From contig NZ_WTYC01000004.1 in assembly GCF_009827325.1 (NCBI RefSeq), positions 273,381-337,380 on the forward strand: 64,000 nt of DNA. The letters are read 5' to 3'. This DNA comes from Qipengyuania vulgaris (GTDB lineage Bacteria; Pseudomonadota; Alphaproteobacteria; Sphingomonadales; Sphingomonadaceae). Each line of letters begins with the position of its first letter. Position 1 is the stretch's first letter. Made by a program: the position numbers and the translations under genes. The notes below the pieces were generated by a model. It worked only from the letters and a program-made list of their open reading frames with translations. It was not told the origin of the DNA and did no database searches. Below are positions 29,782 through 38,957 of the stretch, in pieces.

Positions 29782-30291
29782 TCACGCCTCTGACAAGGCG
29801 ACTTTCATATCTTTGACTTGATAGATGACTTCGCCATCGGCCTCGACGCGGCCGTCGGCCACACCCATCGTCAAGCGGCGGGACTGTATCGCCTTGGTGA
29901 AGTCCACGTAATATGTGAGCATCTTGCGGTCGGGCCGCACCATGCCGGTCAGCTTCACTTCGCCGACACCGAGCGCATAGCCGCGCCCCTCCCAGCCTCG
30001 CCAGCCCAAGTTGAACCCCGTAAGCTGCCATAGCCCGTCCAGGCCAAGACAACCGGGCATGATCGGGTTGCCGGGAAAATGGCATTCGAAGAACCAAAGG
30101 TCCGGTTTGATGTCGAATTCTGCGACCACATGACCCTTGCCATGTGAACCACCATCGCCGGAAATATCGGTAATTCGGTCCATCATCAGCATCGGAGGTT
30201 CGGGCAATTGCGCATTACCGGGACCAAACAACTCGCCCCGTGCGCACTTCAGCAGGTCCTCACGGTCAAAACTGGTCGGGAAATTTGCCAT
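29782..30291 (-). CDS. fabA: 3-hydroxydecanoyl-[acyl-carrier-protein] dehydratase/isomerase
   Basis: 169-residue hotdog-fold enzyme that dehydrates 3-hydroxydecanoyl-ACP and isomerises trans-2 to cis-3 decenoyl-ACP, starting unsaturated fatty-acid synthesis. The catalytic histidine is in [12 protein letters not shown] (about residue 69) and the acidic partner in [11 protein letters not shown]. First gene of fabA-fabB-fabI. The 136-base gap upstream, before the methyltransferase stop, should hold the promoter; no site could be assigned with confidence. Confidence 0.95.
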   Translation of the reverse strand: MANFPTSFDREDLLKCARGELFGPGNAQLPEPPMLMMDRITDISGDGGSHGKGHVVAEFDIKPDLWFFECHFPGNPIMPGCLGLDGLWQLTGFNLGWRGWEGRGYALGVGEVKLTGMVRPDRKMLTYYVDFTKAIQSRRLTMGVADGRVEADGEVIYQVKDMKVALSEA

Positions 30292-30427
30292 CCCAGACGG
30301 TACTCCTCACCATTGCGTATTACTTGAGGCTGCGCCTAGCATCACGTCCTGCTACTGGAAAGAGCGCAGGAAATTTCGTTTGAGCGGTTACTCCAAGTAG
30401 GCGAAGGGGCGCACCCGCAAGTGTACG

Positions 30428-31126
30428 TCAGGTATTGGGACAAGCAGTGATCGCCTCAGGATCGGGGCGCTTTTCGGCGCGTTCGAAGCGTGCGAAATAC
30501 CCTTTGAGATCGGGCCGCTCTACGAACTCCACAAGCTTGAAGCCCACCTGTTCGAACTCGCAAAACAGTAGCTTCGGCGCGATCCCGTGCTGGTCAGTCG
30601 GACGATCGATATCGACCACTATTACCTGCCCTTCGTTTCGCAAGGCAGGCCACATGCGCCAGAGGAATTCATATGGCTGCTCGATTTCATGGTACATGTG
30701 GACCATGAAAATGCGGTCGAAACTGTTGTCGGGCAGCTTCGGGTCAGCGACTTCACCGCGGCGGATCGACACATTGTCGAGCCTATACCGCTCCACGCGC
30801 CGTGCCAGGCGATCGAGCGCTCGCTGATCAATGTCCTGTGCCAACACGCGGCCTTCGGCATCTACTCGCTCGGCCAGACGAACAGTGTAATACCCGTTGC
30901 CTGCGCCAATATCCGCCACGGTCATCCCAGGGGTGATTTCAGCCAGATCCATCACTGTTTTAGCTTCGCCGCGGCTATCGCGCTGATCTTCCGTCGAAAA
31001 CTGGTTGGACCCGATTTCCGAAACAGGCCGGTCAGGCTCAGGAAACAGCGCCTCGGCTTCCGGCTGTTCAACGCAAGCGGACGCCAGCAGTGAAGCAACA
31101 AGCAGGAACGGCACGCGCCGTGTCAC
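30428..31126 (-). CDS. Lipoprotein-signal class I SAM-dependent methyltransferase
   Basis: 232 residues. The N-terminus MTRRVPFLLVASLLASAC has a complete lipobox (LASAC, acylated Cys18). The rest is a Rossmann-fold methyltransferase: VADIGAGNGYYTVRLAERV is motif I, AQDID motif II, EVADPKLPDNSFDRIFMVHMYHEI motif III/IV, and GQVIVVDID follows. A SAM-dependent enzyme outside the cytoplasm is odd because SAM is not known to be exported; either the signal is inefficient or the fold has another role. The GTG start at 31126 overlaps the prfB stop as GTGA. Confidence 0.82.
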   Translation of the reverse strand: MTRRVPFLLVASLLASACVEQPEAEALFPEPDRPVSEIGSNQFSTEDQRDSRGEAKTVMDLAEITPGMTVADIGAGNGYYTVRLAERVDAEGRVLAQDIDQRALDRLARRVERYRLDNVSIRRGEVADPKLPDNSFDRIFMVHMYHEIEQPYEFLWRMWPALRNEGQVIVVDIDRPTDQHGIAPKLLFCEFEQVGFKLVEFVERPDLKGYFARFERAEKRPDPEAITACPNT

Positions 31127-32250
31127 TCGGTGTCCTCCACCTCGATTTGTTCACCTGTAACCCGCTGGGCGAGTGCAGCTGAAATGAACGGGTCGAGCGC
31201 GCCGTCCAGCACATCATCTGGAGTGGGCGACTGGACGCCGGTGCGCAGATCCTTGACCATCTGATAGGGCTGCAGGACGTAACTCCGGATCTGGTGCCCC
31301 CACCCGATCTCGCTTTTCTCCTGATATTCGCCCGATGCCACAGCCTCTCGCTCTGCCATCTCGCGCTCGAACAGCCGGGCTTTGAGCATGTTCATGGCCG
31401 TAGCCTTGTTCTTGTGCTGGCTGCGATCGTTCTGGCTCGCCACGACTATGCCCGTCGGCTGATGTGTTATGCGCACTGCGGAATCGGTTGTGTTGACGTG
31501 CTGTCCGCCTGCACCCGACGCTCTGTAGGTATCGATCTTGAGATCGGAAGGGTTGATCTCGATGTCGATATCGTCGTCGATCACTGGATAGACCCAGACC
31601 GAACTGAAGCTGGTGTGGCGGCGCGCCGAGCTGTCATACGGGCTGATCCGGACGAGGCGATGCACGCCGCTTTCCGTCTTTGCATAGCCATATGCGTTTT
31701 CACCCTTCAGAAGCAGGGTCGCTCCCTTGATCCCGGCCTGGTCGCCAGCTTGGTATTCAACCGTCTCGACCTTAAAACCGCGACGTTCGGCCCAGCGACC
31801 ATACATGCGGAAGAGCATCTCCGCCCAGTCCTGGCTCTCGGTACCACCGGCGCCAGCGTGGATTTCGACGTAGGTATCGTTGCCGTCGGCCTCTCCCGAC
31901 AGCAAGGCCTGGACCTTGTCTCGGTCGGCTCGATCGGCCAGTGCTGCCAGGCTGGTGAGGCCATCCTTGACCACCTCGTCGTCGCCCTCGGCATCACCCA
32001 TCTCGACGAACTCGATGGCATCGCTCATTTCGCTCTCGATCTCACGGACGGTATTGATCGCAGTTTCGAGACGTTTCTGTTCCTGGGTGATGGCCTGAGC
32101 CTTCTTCGGATCATCCCAAAGCGTGGGATCTTGCACGCGCGCGTCCAGCTCGTCCAGACGGCGAAGTGCGCGCTCCCAGTCCAGTGACTGGCGCACGAGA
32201 GCAAGTGCAGCTTCGATACGGTCGATATAGGCCTGCCCTTCGGCACGCAT
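31123..32250 (-). CDS. prfB: Peptide chain release factor 2
   Basis: 375-residue class I release factor for UGA and UAA codons. The peptidyl-hydrolase GGQ is in RASGAGGQHVNTTDSAVR (about residue 246). The codon-recognition domain contains the expected ISPYDSSARRHTSF region, with SPYD in the position of the RF2-type tripeptide neighbourhood. The frame is continuous from ATG; there is no in-frame UGA with upstream Shine-Dalgarno, so the autoregulatory +1 frameshift of E. coli is absent. ATG at 32250; the gene lies 75 bases after the PBP1A stop. Confidence 0.95.
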   Translation of the reverse strand: MRAEGQAYIDRIEAALALVRQSLDWERALRRLDELDARVQDPTLWDDPKKAQAITQEQKRLETAINTVREIESEMSDAIEFVEMGDAEGDDEVVKDGLTSLAALADRADRDKVQALLSGEADGNDTYVEIHAGAGGTESQDWAEMLFRMYGRWAERRGFKVETVEYQAGDQAGIKGATLLLKGENAYGYAKTESGVHRLVRISPYDSSARRHTSFSSVWVYPVIDDDIDIEINPSDLKIDTYRASGAGGQHVNTTDSAVRITHQPTGIVVASQNDRSQHKNKATAMNMLKARLFEREMAEREAVASGEYQEKSEIGWGHQIRSYVLQPYQMVKDLRTGVQSPTPDDVLDGALDPFISAALAQRVTGEQIEVEDTE

Positions 32251-32325
32251 AATTCAATTCCTCAAGCGATTGGTCCGCCCACCTAACGCTCGGACGGCGA
32301 TTGTAAAGTTTCGCGGAGTGGCGGA

Positions 32326-34860
32326 CTAATAGATGCCGCCTTGGTCCTCAATGAAATCGGAAGGTTGCTCTTCTGCACGCTGCGCACTTCTTGCCCGAAC
32401 TCCTTCGCGGGCGCGGCGTATCAACTCGAGTATTTCGCTTCGCCGTGCGGCCAATTCGTCCGAACGGGTCGAACGAGCTGGTTCGGTATCGGGCTTGAAC
32501 GCTTCCCAGATCACCGAGGCCGTAGGCTCGTTGCTGGGCGATCCTTCGAATACGCGCTTGCCGGTCCGCCGATCTATTTTGACCATGCGGATGCCCGGCG
32601 GCGCGATGAAGTCGTCCGCCGTCCAGCGCTCTCGCGTTTCCTCGATGAACTGCTTCATGATCGGCGCGGCGGTGTTGCCGCCCTGGACCCACCCACCGAG
32701 ATTGCGCGGCTGGTCAAAGCCCACATACATTCCCGCGATAATCTCGGGCGTTCCGCCCACGAACCAAGCGTTGGTCGGGCCGTTGGTGGTCCCTGTCTTG
32801 CCGAAGAGCGGCAATTCGAGACTGCGCAGACGAACGGCTGTGCCCCGGGTCACGACACCCTGCAACATATGGACCACTTGGAACGCGGTGCGCGGGTCCA
32901 GTACCTGCCGCCCGCCCGGTTCGAAGCGGGGCATCGGCTGTCCATCCCACTCGTCCATGTTGCAGGTCACGCATTCGCGATTGTCACTGCGGTAGATGAC
33001 CTTGCCGTGACGGTCCTGCACGTAATCGATGACCGAGCCCTCGTGCTGTCGGCCCCAGTTGGCCAACGCTGCATAACCGTTCACCATTTTCGCAACGGTT
33101 GTGTCGCCTGCTCCGAGCGCGAAAGAATAGTACGGTTCGTAATCTCCCACGCCGAGGCGCTTGATCGTCTCGGTGACGTTTTTCATTCCCGTGTCGTCCG
33201 CAATATGGATCGTCATCAGGTTCCGGCTCTGCTCGAGGCCCCAGCGCATGGTGTGCTCACCGCCGCCACCGCCACCGAAATTCCGGAAGCACTTTTCGCC
33301 CAAATTCGCACCCTGCCAGACGCAGAATGTCTGGTCCGGGACCATCGTCGCGGGAGTCATCCCGTGGTCGAGAGCTGCAGCATAAACGAACGGCTTGATC
33401 GTCGAACCGGGCTGACGCAGCGCCTGGGTAGCGCGGTTGAAGCTGCCTAGGCGGCTGTCGAAACCACCCTGCATGGCGAGAATTCGCCCTGTCTTGGGCG
33501 AGGCGGCAAGAAACGCACCGGAAACTTCCGGCACGCCCCGTATCCGGTAGCCGCTGCCGGATTCTTCCACGGCGACGACATCGCCAACTTCGATCGAGGA
33601 CGGGGCACCCGAAAGATCGTAATCTTCGCCGTTGGTAAGGCCGATCTTGGGCGAAGAGCCGGATTCGGTAACAACACCTACCCGCCAATCCTCGTAATTG
33701 ATCGAGATGTTGGACGAAAGAAGCTGACCGTGAAGATCGCCATTCTCGGGGTTCAGCGTCGCGATAGCTCCAGTGTACCCACGGTTTCCATGATAGCGGA
33801 GAAGTTGCGCGCGCAGGGCATCGCGTGCAGCGTCCTGCAGTTCGACATCGAGCGAAGTACGCACCCACAATCCGCCGGCATAGACGCTGTTCGATCCGTC
33901 TTCGGACGTCTCGCCGAATTCATCGATCAACTGCCTGCGAACTTCTTCGAGGAAGTACCCTGCATCTGCCGAGCGTTCGGAGCGTTGCTGGACAAGTCCG
34001 AGAGGTTGCCGCTTGGCCGCCGCCGCTTCCGAGGCATTTACGAAGTCGTTTGCGACCATCTGGTCGAGCACGAAATTGCGGCGCTCGATAGCCAGATCCT
34101 CGTAGCGTGAACGACCATACCGTTCCGGTGCCTTTGGCAGGATGGCAAGGAAGGCGGTTTCGTGAAGTTCGAGGTCGTCCACGTCCTTATCGAAGTAAGC
34201 GCGAGCGGCAGCCTGGACCCCGAAACTTCGGCGCCCAAGCGGAATTTCATTAAGATAAAGCTCAAGGATTTCCTGCTTCGTCAGCACTTGCTCGATACGC
34301 TGCGCAAGGATCATTTCCTTGAGCTTCCGGGTGACCGAGTATTCATCCCCGAGCAAAAGGTTCTTCGCGACCTGTTGAGTAATGGTCGAACCACCTACTG
34401 CCCGTTCATCCGAACCAAACTTGGTTGCATAATCGACGACGGCATTGAGCGTGCCTGTGAAATCCACCCCACCATGACTGAAGAAGGTCTTGTCCTCTGC
34501 AGAGAGAAACGCCTCAATCATCTGCTGGGGGAAATCGACATATTGCAGTTGCACGCGTCTTTCACGCGCGTAGGAATGAACGATCTCCCCGTCCACGCCG
34601 CGAACCACGGTGGGCAACGGCGTTTCATATTCGAGAAGCGAATCGGCTTCTGGCAAATTCCGCGCGAGTGAGGCCCATGCGAGCACGAGCAAAATCAAAC
34701 CGATACCGACGAGATAGGTCAGCACACGCAAGCGGCGGCTGTGATGCCAGTTGTCTCGCATCCAAGCGAGAAAACGTGCGGGATCACCCGTCAGGCGCTG
34801 GCGGACATAGTCCAGTTTGGGAATGGCAACCATAATCGGATGCGGCCTTAGCATGCGCAT
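32326..34860 (-). CDS. mrcA: Penicillin-binding protein 1A (bifunctional transglycosylase/transpeptidase)
   Basis: About 844 residues, inner-membrane anchored and mostly periplasmic, polymerising and cross-linking peptidoglycan. One membrane helix lies at about residues 47-68. The GT51 domain has SAEDKTFFSHGGVD with the catalytic glutamate, plus GGSTITQQVAKNLLL. The OB-like insert precedes the transpeptidase, whose motifs are QPGSTIKPF (SxxK), EQSRNL (SxN) and FGKTGTT (KTG). The start is uncertain: ATG codons at 34860, 34854 and 34833 and a TTG at 34869 all precede the helix. A polar Arg-rich C-terminal tail follows the catalytic part. Confidence 0.94.
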   Translation of the reverse strand: MRMLRPHPIMVAIPKLDYVRQRLTGDPARFLAWMRDNWHHSRRLRVLTYLVGIGLILLVLAWASLARNLPEADSLLEYETPLPTVVRGVDGEIVHSYARERRVQLQYVDFPQQMIEAFLSAEDKTFFSHGGVDFTGTLNAVVDYATKFGSDERAVGGSTITQQVAKNLLLGDEYSVTRKLKEMILAQRIEQVLTKQEILELYLNEIPLGRRSFGVQAAARAYFDKDVDDLELHETAFLAILPKAPERYGRSRYEDLAIERRNFVLDQMVANDFVNASEAAAAKRQPLGLVQQRSERSADAGYFLEEVRRQLIDEFGETSEDGSNSVYAGGLWVRTSLDVELQDAARDALRAQLLRYHGNRGYTGAIATLNPENGDLHGQLLSSNISINYEDWRVGVVTESGSSPKIGLTNGEDYDLSGAPSSIEVGDVVAVEESGSGYRIRGVPEVSGAFLAASPKTGRILAMQGGFDSRLGSFNRATQALRQPGSTIKPFVYAAALDHGMTPATMVPDQTFCVWQGANLGEKCFRNFGGGGGGEHTMRWGLEQSRNLMTIHIADDTGMKNVTETIKRLGVGDYEPYYSFALGAGDTTVAKMVNGYAALANWGRQHEGSVIDYVQDRHGKVIYRSDNRECVTCNMDEWDGQPMPRFEPGGRQVLDPRTAFQVVHMLQGVVTRGTAVRLRSLELPLFGKTGTTNGPTNAWFVGGTPEIIAGMYVGFDQPRNLGGWVQGGNTAAPIMKQFIEETRERWTADDFIAPPGIRMVKIDRRTGKRVFEGSPSNEPTASVIWEAFKPDTEPARSTRSDELAARRSEILELIRRAREGVRARSAQRAEEQPSDFIEDQGGIY

Positions 34861-34896
34861 TCTGGACAATACCAGAACAAGAATCTCGACTTGCGA

Positions 34897-35760
34897 TCAA
34901 TTGTCGTCCTGCCGGACAAAGTAGGCGCGTATCGCACGTGCCATGACGCCTGCGAAAGCCTCTTTCCCCTCTTCTGATGCGAGCCGCATCGCGTCCTCCT
35001 CATTCGAGATGAAGCCACTTTCATAGAGCACGGAAGGAACGTCCGGAGCGCGCAGCACCGCAAGCCATGCAGATCGCCGCGCTTGCGGATGAAACTGGAT
35101 CGCCCCCTCGCCTTCACGCTCGATCAAAGCGGCGAATTCGCGTGATTGTCCCTGTGTGAGGCGCTGCGAAAGTTCTACGAGGATGTCGCTGACTTGTTCA
35201 TCCTGCTGCGACAGGTCCACACCGCCAAGTACATCGGATGCATTTTCACGCTGGGCGAACAGAGCCGCGGCGCGGCTCGATGCCTCCGGCGAAAGCGTAT
35301 AAATGCTGGCTCCCGCAACCTCGCCCTGTGCGCCCGCGCTGTCGGCATGGAGCGACAGGAACAGGTCTGCCCCAAGCCGCTGCGCTATGCGATATCTCTC
35401 CGTATGAAGGAGGTAGGTGTCGTCATCGCGTGTAAGCGCGACCCGGGCGATATTCCTTGCTTCTAGTTCGGTTCGCAGCGTCTTTGCCAACCCGAGGACC
35501 AGATCTTTTTCGACATAGCCGCGGGCCGAGGCACCCGGATCGTGTCCGCCATGTCCCGCGTCTATGACAACCAATGGCAAGTCAGTGTCGCCCTCCACCT
35601 CGGGCAAGCCTATCTGGCTGGCTTCGCGTGGCAGTTCGACCCGCGCCACATATCCTGCGCCATGACCCACAATTCCGGTGCCGCGTGCCAGCATCACCAA
35701 ACCGCCTACGATGATAAGGGGCGAGAGCATAAGTGCAAGAAGCGGGAAACGGCGTTTCAT
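34897..35760 (-). CDS. N-acetylmuramoyl-L-alanine amidase (Amidase_3)
   Basis: 287 residues. A single N-terminal hydrophobic helix (LLALMLSPLIIVGGLVML) anchors or exports the protein. The zinc amidase domain starts at VVIDAGHGGHDPGA (first His ligand), continues with YVEKDLVLGLAK (Glu ligand), LFLSLHADS (second His), and ends with VLYESGFISNEEDA (catalytic Glu). It cleaves peptide stems during septum splitting and wall turnover. No AMIN or LysM domain, so it is the short AmiC-like form. ATG at 35760; the frame runs 26 codons further upstream without support. Next to PBP1A, probably one operon. Confidence 0.92.
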   Translation of the reverse strand: MKRRFPLLALMLSPLIIVGGLVMLARGTGIVGHGAGYVARVELPREASQIGLPEVEGDTDLPLVVIDAGHGGHDPGASARGYVEKDLVLGLAKTLRTELEARNIARVALTRDDDTYLLHTERYRIAQRLGADLFLSLHADSAGAQGEVAGASIYTLSPEASSRAAALFAQRENASDVLGGVDLSQQDEQVSDILVELSQRLTQGQSREFAALIEREGEGAIQFHPQARRSAWLAVLRAPDVPSVLYESGFISNEEDAMRLASEEGKEAFAGVMARAIRAYFVRQDDN

Positions 35761-36198
35761 TTCGGGCCAATGGTTAGGGGCTAAGGCATGAACGGCGCAA
35801 TATAGTTGCCGTGTGATACCCACGGTGCTAGCGAACAAGTACTCGGAAAACCGGTGCCTCCGATCGGCGCGCTACATTCGCGACGAAGAGGGTCACTCCA
35901 CCGAGGACGCCGTCGCCATTCCGGTCGCGGCATCGAACGAACAGGTTGATGCAGGACACGCTTCTCTCCCTACCGGCCGACAGCATGCAGGCGGTTCACC
36001 GTTTTGCAGCGGCGGGGGGACGGACGGCCCGTAAATCGGTCCAGGGCGCCCTAGCAGACACGAATCACCAGCCTCTCGCCAATGCGACTAGCTGGCTTTC
36101 CAATGCCGCAAACCCTTCGGGGAAACGCGGATTTTCTACACTAAAGCGCAGCAGGCTCGGCGGGTGTAGCCCGCCCCGCAGCGCATGGAGAATTATTA
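35761..36198. other. 438-bp gene-free stretch: divergent promoters and long leader of rne
   Basis: No convincing gene; the short open frames here have no ribosome-binding sites or family similarity. It separates the divergent amidase and rne genes and must contain both promoters. A small stable hairpin (36159-36175) lies 24 bases before the rne ATG, followed by GGAGA with 7-base spacing to the start codon. A long leader fits feedback control of rne mRNA by RNase E, as known in enterobacteria; that is inference here. Confidence 0.6.
36159..36175 (+). promoter_or_regulatory. Hairpin in the rne leader next to the ribosome-binding site
   Basis: GGCGGG (36159-36164) and CCCGCC (36170-36175) form a perfect 6-bp stem with loop TGTAG. 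It lies just upstream of the Shine-Dalgarno GGAGA of rne. A structural candidate for leader-mediated autoregulation; it shares no sequence with the E. coli rne leader hairpins. Confidence 0.4.
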
Positions 36199-38901
36199 AT
36201 GGCAACGCGCATGTTAATCGACGCGCGCCACCCGGAAGAAACCCGGGTGGCGGTCCTCAAGGGAAACCGGATTGAGGAATTCGATTTCGAATCTGCCGAC
36301 AAGCGGCAGATCAAAGGCAACATCTACCTCGCCAAGGTAACGCGAGTAGAACCTTCACTTCAGGCAGCCTTCGTCGATTTCGGCGGCAACCGGCACGGTT
36401 TCCTCGCCTTCAGCGAAATCCATCCTGATTATTACCAGATTCCGAAGGAAGACAGAGAAGCGCTGCTGGCAGCAGAAGCCGAGGTCGCCGAAGAAGAACA
36501 GCGCTTGCGCGCCGAGGAAGAAGAACGCGGCGAGATGCCCGGCGACGAGTACGACGCCGATGACGAAAGCTCCGAAGCGCTTGCCGAAGATCTCGCCGAA
36601 GACGGCCTCGAAGAAGTAGACACCTCCGACAAGGACGACGTCGCCACGATCGAGGAAGGCCATCTCGACCGGGACGAAGACGACGAGGACGACGAAGAAG
36701 AGAACGACGGTCGCTCCAAGGATCGCGGACGCCGCGGTCGCGGACGCCGTCAGGGCAAAGGACGCAGCCGCGCCAAGGAAGTCGACGAAGCGCGCGCGAA
36801 GCGCATGGCATTGCGCCGCAAGTACAAGATTCAGGACGTCATCCAGCGCCGCCAGGTTCTGCTGGTGCAGGTCGTGAAGGAAGAGCGCGGCAACAAGGGC
36901 GCAGCCCTGACGACGTATCTCAGCCTCGCCGGACGCTATACCGTGCTCATGCCTAACAGCAGCCATGGTGGCGGCATCAGCCGGAAGATCAATTCGGCGA
37001 GCGACCGGAAGCGCCTCAAGCAAGTGGTTTCAGATCTCAAGCTGCCGAAGACCATGGGGCTCATTGTGCGAACCGCGGGCCTTTCACGCACCAAGACCGA
37101 AATCAAGCGTGACTTTGATTATCTCGCCCGCCTGTGGGACGAAATTCGCGAAAACACGCTTGCATCTGCGGCCCCTGCCCTGATCCATTCGGACAGCGAT
37201 CTGGTAAAACGGGCCATCCGCGACATTTACAATCGAGAAATCGAGGAAGTCGTGGTCGAGGGCGAAGAGGGCTACAAGTCGGCCAAGGCTTTCATGAAGA
37301 TGCTCATGCCCAGCCACGCGCGCCGGGTGAAGCAGTATGCCGATCCGGTGCCGTTGTTCCAGCGTTACGGCGCCGAAGACCAGCTCAAGGCGATGTACGA
37401 TCCGGTGGTCCAGCTAAAATCCGGCGGCTATCTGGTGATCAATCCGACCGAAGCGCTGGTTTCGATCGACATCAACTCGGGGCGCTCCACCAAGGAGCAC
37501 AATATCGAGCAAACGGCCCTTTCGACTAACCTCGAAGCCGCCAAGGAAATTGCTCGTCAATTGCGTCTCCGTGACATGGCCGGTCTGGTTGTGATCGACT
37601 TCATCGATCAGGAGCATCACTCGAACACCCGCAAGGTCGAACGCGCCATGAAGGACGCGCTCAAGAACGACCGCGCGCGTATTCAGGTAGGCCGTATTTC
37701 AAGCTTCGGTCTGATGGAAATGAGCCGCCAGCGCCTCCGCACCGGCGTGCTCGAAGCGACTACGCGCGAATGCCCGCACTGCGATGGCACCGGCCTCGTT
37801 CGCACCGCGAGTTCGGCAGGCTTGTCGGCGCTACGTTTGATCGAAGAAGAGGCAGCAAAGGGCAAAGGCACGAAGATACGCCTCGCAGCTAGCACGGAAG
37901 CTGCAGTCTACCTGCTGAACGAAAAGCGGGCTGAACTGGTCGAGATAGGCGAGCGTTACGGCGTCACTGTCGAAGTCGTGCCAGAAGGTGAAGATGAAGG
38001 CGCGAAAATGAGCGTCGCCAGCCACGGTCCCAAGCCCAAGGACGTACCAAAATTCGAAGCCTTGGTTGATGACCACGAAGATGAGGCTGAAGACGACGAC
38101 GTCGAGGTCGAGGTCGATTCTTCCGAAGAGGACGAGGAAGATGATCGCCAGCGCAACAAGCGGCGCCGCCGCCGTGGCGGTCGCGGACGCAACAAGAATC
38201 GCGATCAGAATGACGATCAGGATGAAGCCGACGAACGTCCGGAGGAGAATACTTCCGAGGACAATGACGGCGAGGATAAGCCGAAGAAGCGTCGCCGGCG
38301 TGGTGGTCGTCGTCGCGGTGGCCGCGGCCGCGGCAAGGAAGGCTCCAGCGAAGTCGGTTCAGACGATGCCGAGAAGCTGGAAGAGGTTTCCGAACAGGTC
38401 GCCAACGACATGGCTGTAGTGGCCGGTCCCGAAGGCGCCCCTGAAACTGCTGAAGCGGCGGCCGACGAAAAGCCCAAGAGGCGCACCTCCAGACGGAAAA
38501 AGCCCGTCGAAGAGGATACTTCCGGCGAGGCACCGCCCGAAAGCACGGCCGAGGAAAAGCCGAAGCCGAAACGTACGCGCAAGAAGAAGGTGGAAACCGA
38601 AGCGGCGGATATTCCGGCACAGGACGCGCCCAAGCCGAAGCGTACCCGAAAGAAGAAAGCAGAGGTGGAAGCTGATACCAAGTCGGAACTAGCCGAAGCC
38701 GCTCCGCCGAAGCCCAAGCGCACTCGCCGCAAGAAGGCTGACGAGACCGCCGAAACTGCGCAGGCTGTAGAAAAGGTGTCACCAGAACAGCCCGCAGCCA
38801 AACCTGCCACGACGTCGAAAACCGGAACCGCAAACGACACGGGCCCCGACAGCGATGCCAAACCCAAGCGCGGCTGGTGGCAGCGCACTTTCGGCGAATG
38901 A
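36199..38901 (+). CDS. rne: Ribonuclease E/G family, RNase E
   Basis: 900-residue endoribonuclease that starts decay of most mRNAs and scaffolds a degradosome. The S1 RNA-binding domain begins KGNIYLAKVTRVEPSLQAAFVDFG and is interrupted (about residues 80-205) by a highly acidic then basic insertion, a layout known in alphaproteobacterial RNase E. The catalytic DNase-I-like domain contains LVSIDINSGRS and VVIDFIDQ with the metal-binding aspartates. CPHCDGTG (about residue 525) is the zinc-link. The C-terminal third is disordered, with alternating acidic blocks and basic RRRRGG patches, and three near-identical PKPKRTRKKK units. It ends with an aromatic tip (KRGWWQRTFGE). Confidence 0.96.
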   Translation: MATRMLIDARHPEETRVAVLKGNRIEEFDFESADKRQIKGNIYLAKVTRVEPSLQAAFVDFGGNRHGFLAFSEIHPDYYQIPKEDREALLAAEAEVAEEEQRLRAEEEERGEMPGDEYDADDESSEALAEDLAEDGLEEVDTSDKDDVATIEEGHLDRDEDDEDDEEENDGRSKDRGRRGRGRRQGKGRSRAKEVDEARAKRMALRRKYKIQDVIQRRQVLLVQVVKEERGNKGAALTTYLSLAGRYTVLMPNSSHGGGISRKINSASDRKRLKQVVSDLKLPKTMGLIVRTAGLSRTKTEIKRDFDYLARLWDEIRENTLASAAPALIHSDSDLVKRAIRDIYNREIEEVVVEGEEGYKSAKAFMKMLMPSHARRVKQYADPVPLFQRYGAEDQLKAMYDPVVQLKSGGYLVINPTEALVSIDINSGRSTKEHNIEQTALSTNLEAAKEIARQLRLRDMAGLVVIDFIDQEHHSNTRKVERAMKDALKNDRARIQVGRISSFGLMEMSRQRLRTGVLEATTRECPHCDGTGLVRTASSAGLSALRLIEEEAAKGKGTKIRLAASTEAAVYLLNEKRAELVEIGERYGVTVEVVPEGEDEGAKMSVASHGPKPKDVPKFEALVDDHEDEAEDDDVEVEVDSSEEDEEDDRQRNKRRRRRGGRGRNKNRDQNDDQDEADERPEENTSEDNDGEDKPKKRRRRGGRRRGGRGRGKEGSSEVGSDDAEKLEEVSEQVANDMAVVAGPEGAPETAEAAADEKPKRRTSRRKKPVEEDTSGEAPPESTAEEKPKPKRTRKKKVETEAADIPAQDAPKPKRTRKKKAEVEADTKSELAEAAPPKPKRTRRKKADETAETAQAVEKVSPEQPAAKPATTSKTGTANDTGPDSDAKPKRGWWQRTFGE

Positions 38902-38912
38902 TATGATCTGAT

Positions 38913-38944
38913 TGTCCCGACCGGCAAATCAGCCGGTCGGGACA
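38913..38944. terminator. Strong bidirectional terminator between rne and the convergent methyltransferase gene
   Basis: TGTCCCGACCGGC (38913-38925) and GCCGGTCGGGACA (38932-38944) form a perfect 13-bp stem with a 6-base loop (AAATCA), starting 12 bases after the rne stop and ending 13 bases before the convergent stop. T-rich flanks are weak, but stem stability is very high. Confidence 0.75.
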
Positions 38945-38957
38945 GTATTTCCAGCGG

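Noticed and set aside
31123..32250. Programmed +1 frameshift in prfB
   Set aside because: The frame is continuous with no in-frame UGA near codon 25 and no internal Shine-Dalgarno.
35813..36275. Small open frames in the rne leader as genes
   Set aside because: No ribosome-binding sites, atypical composition, and one overlaps the start of rne.
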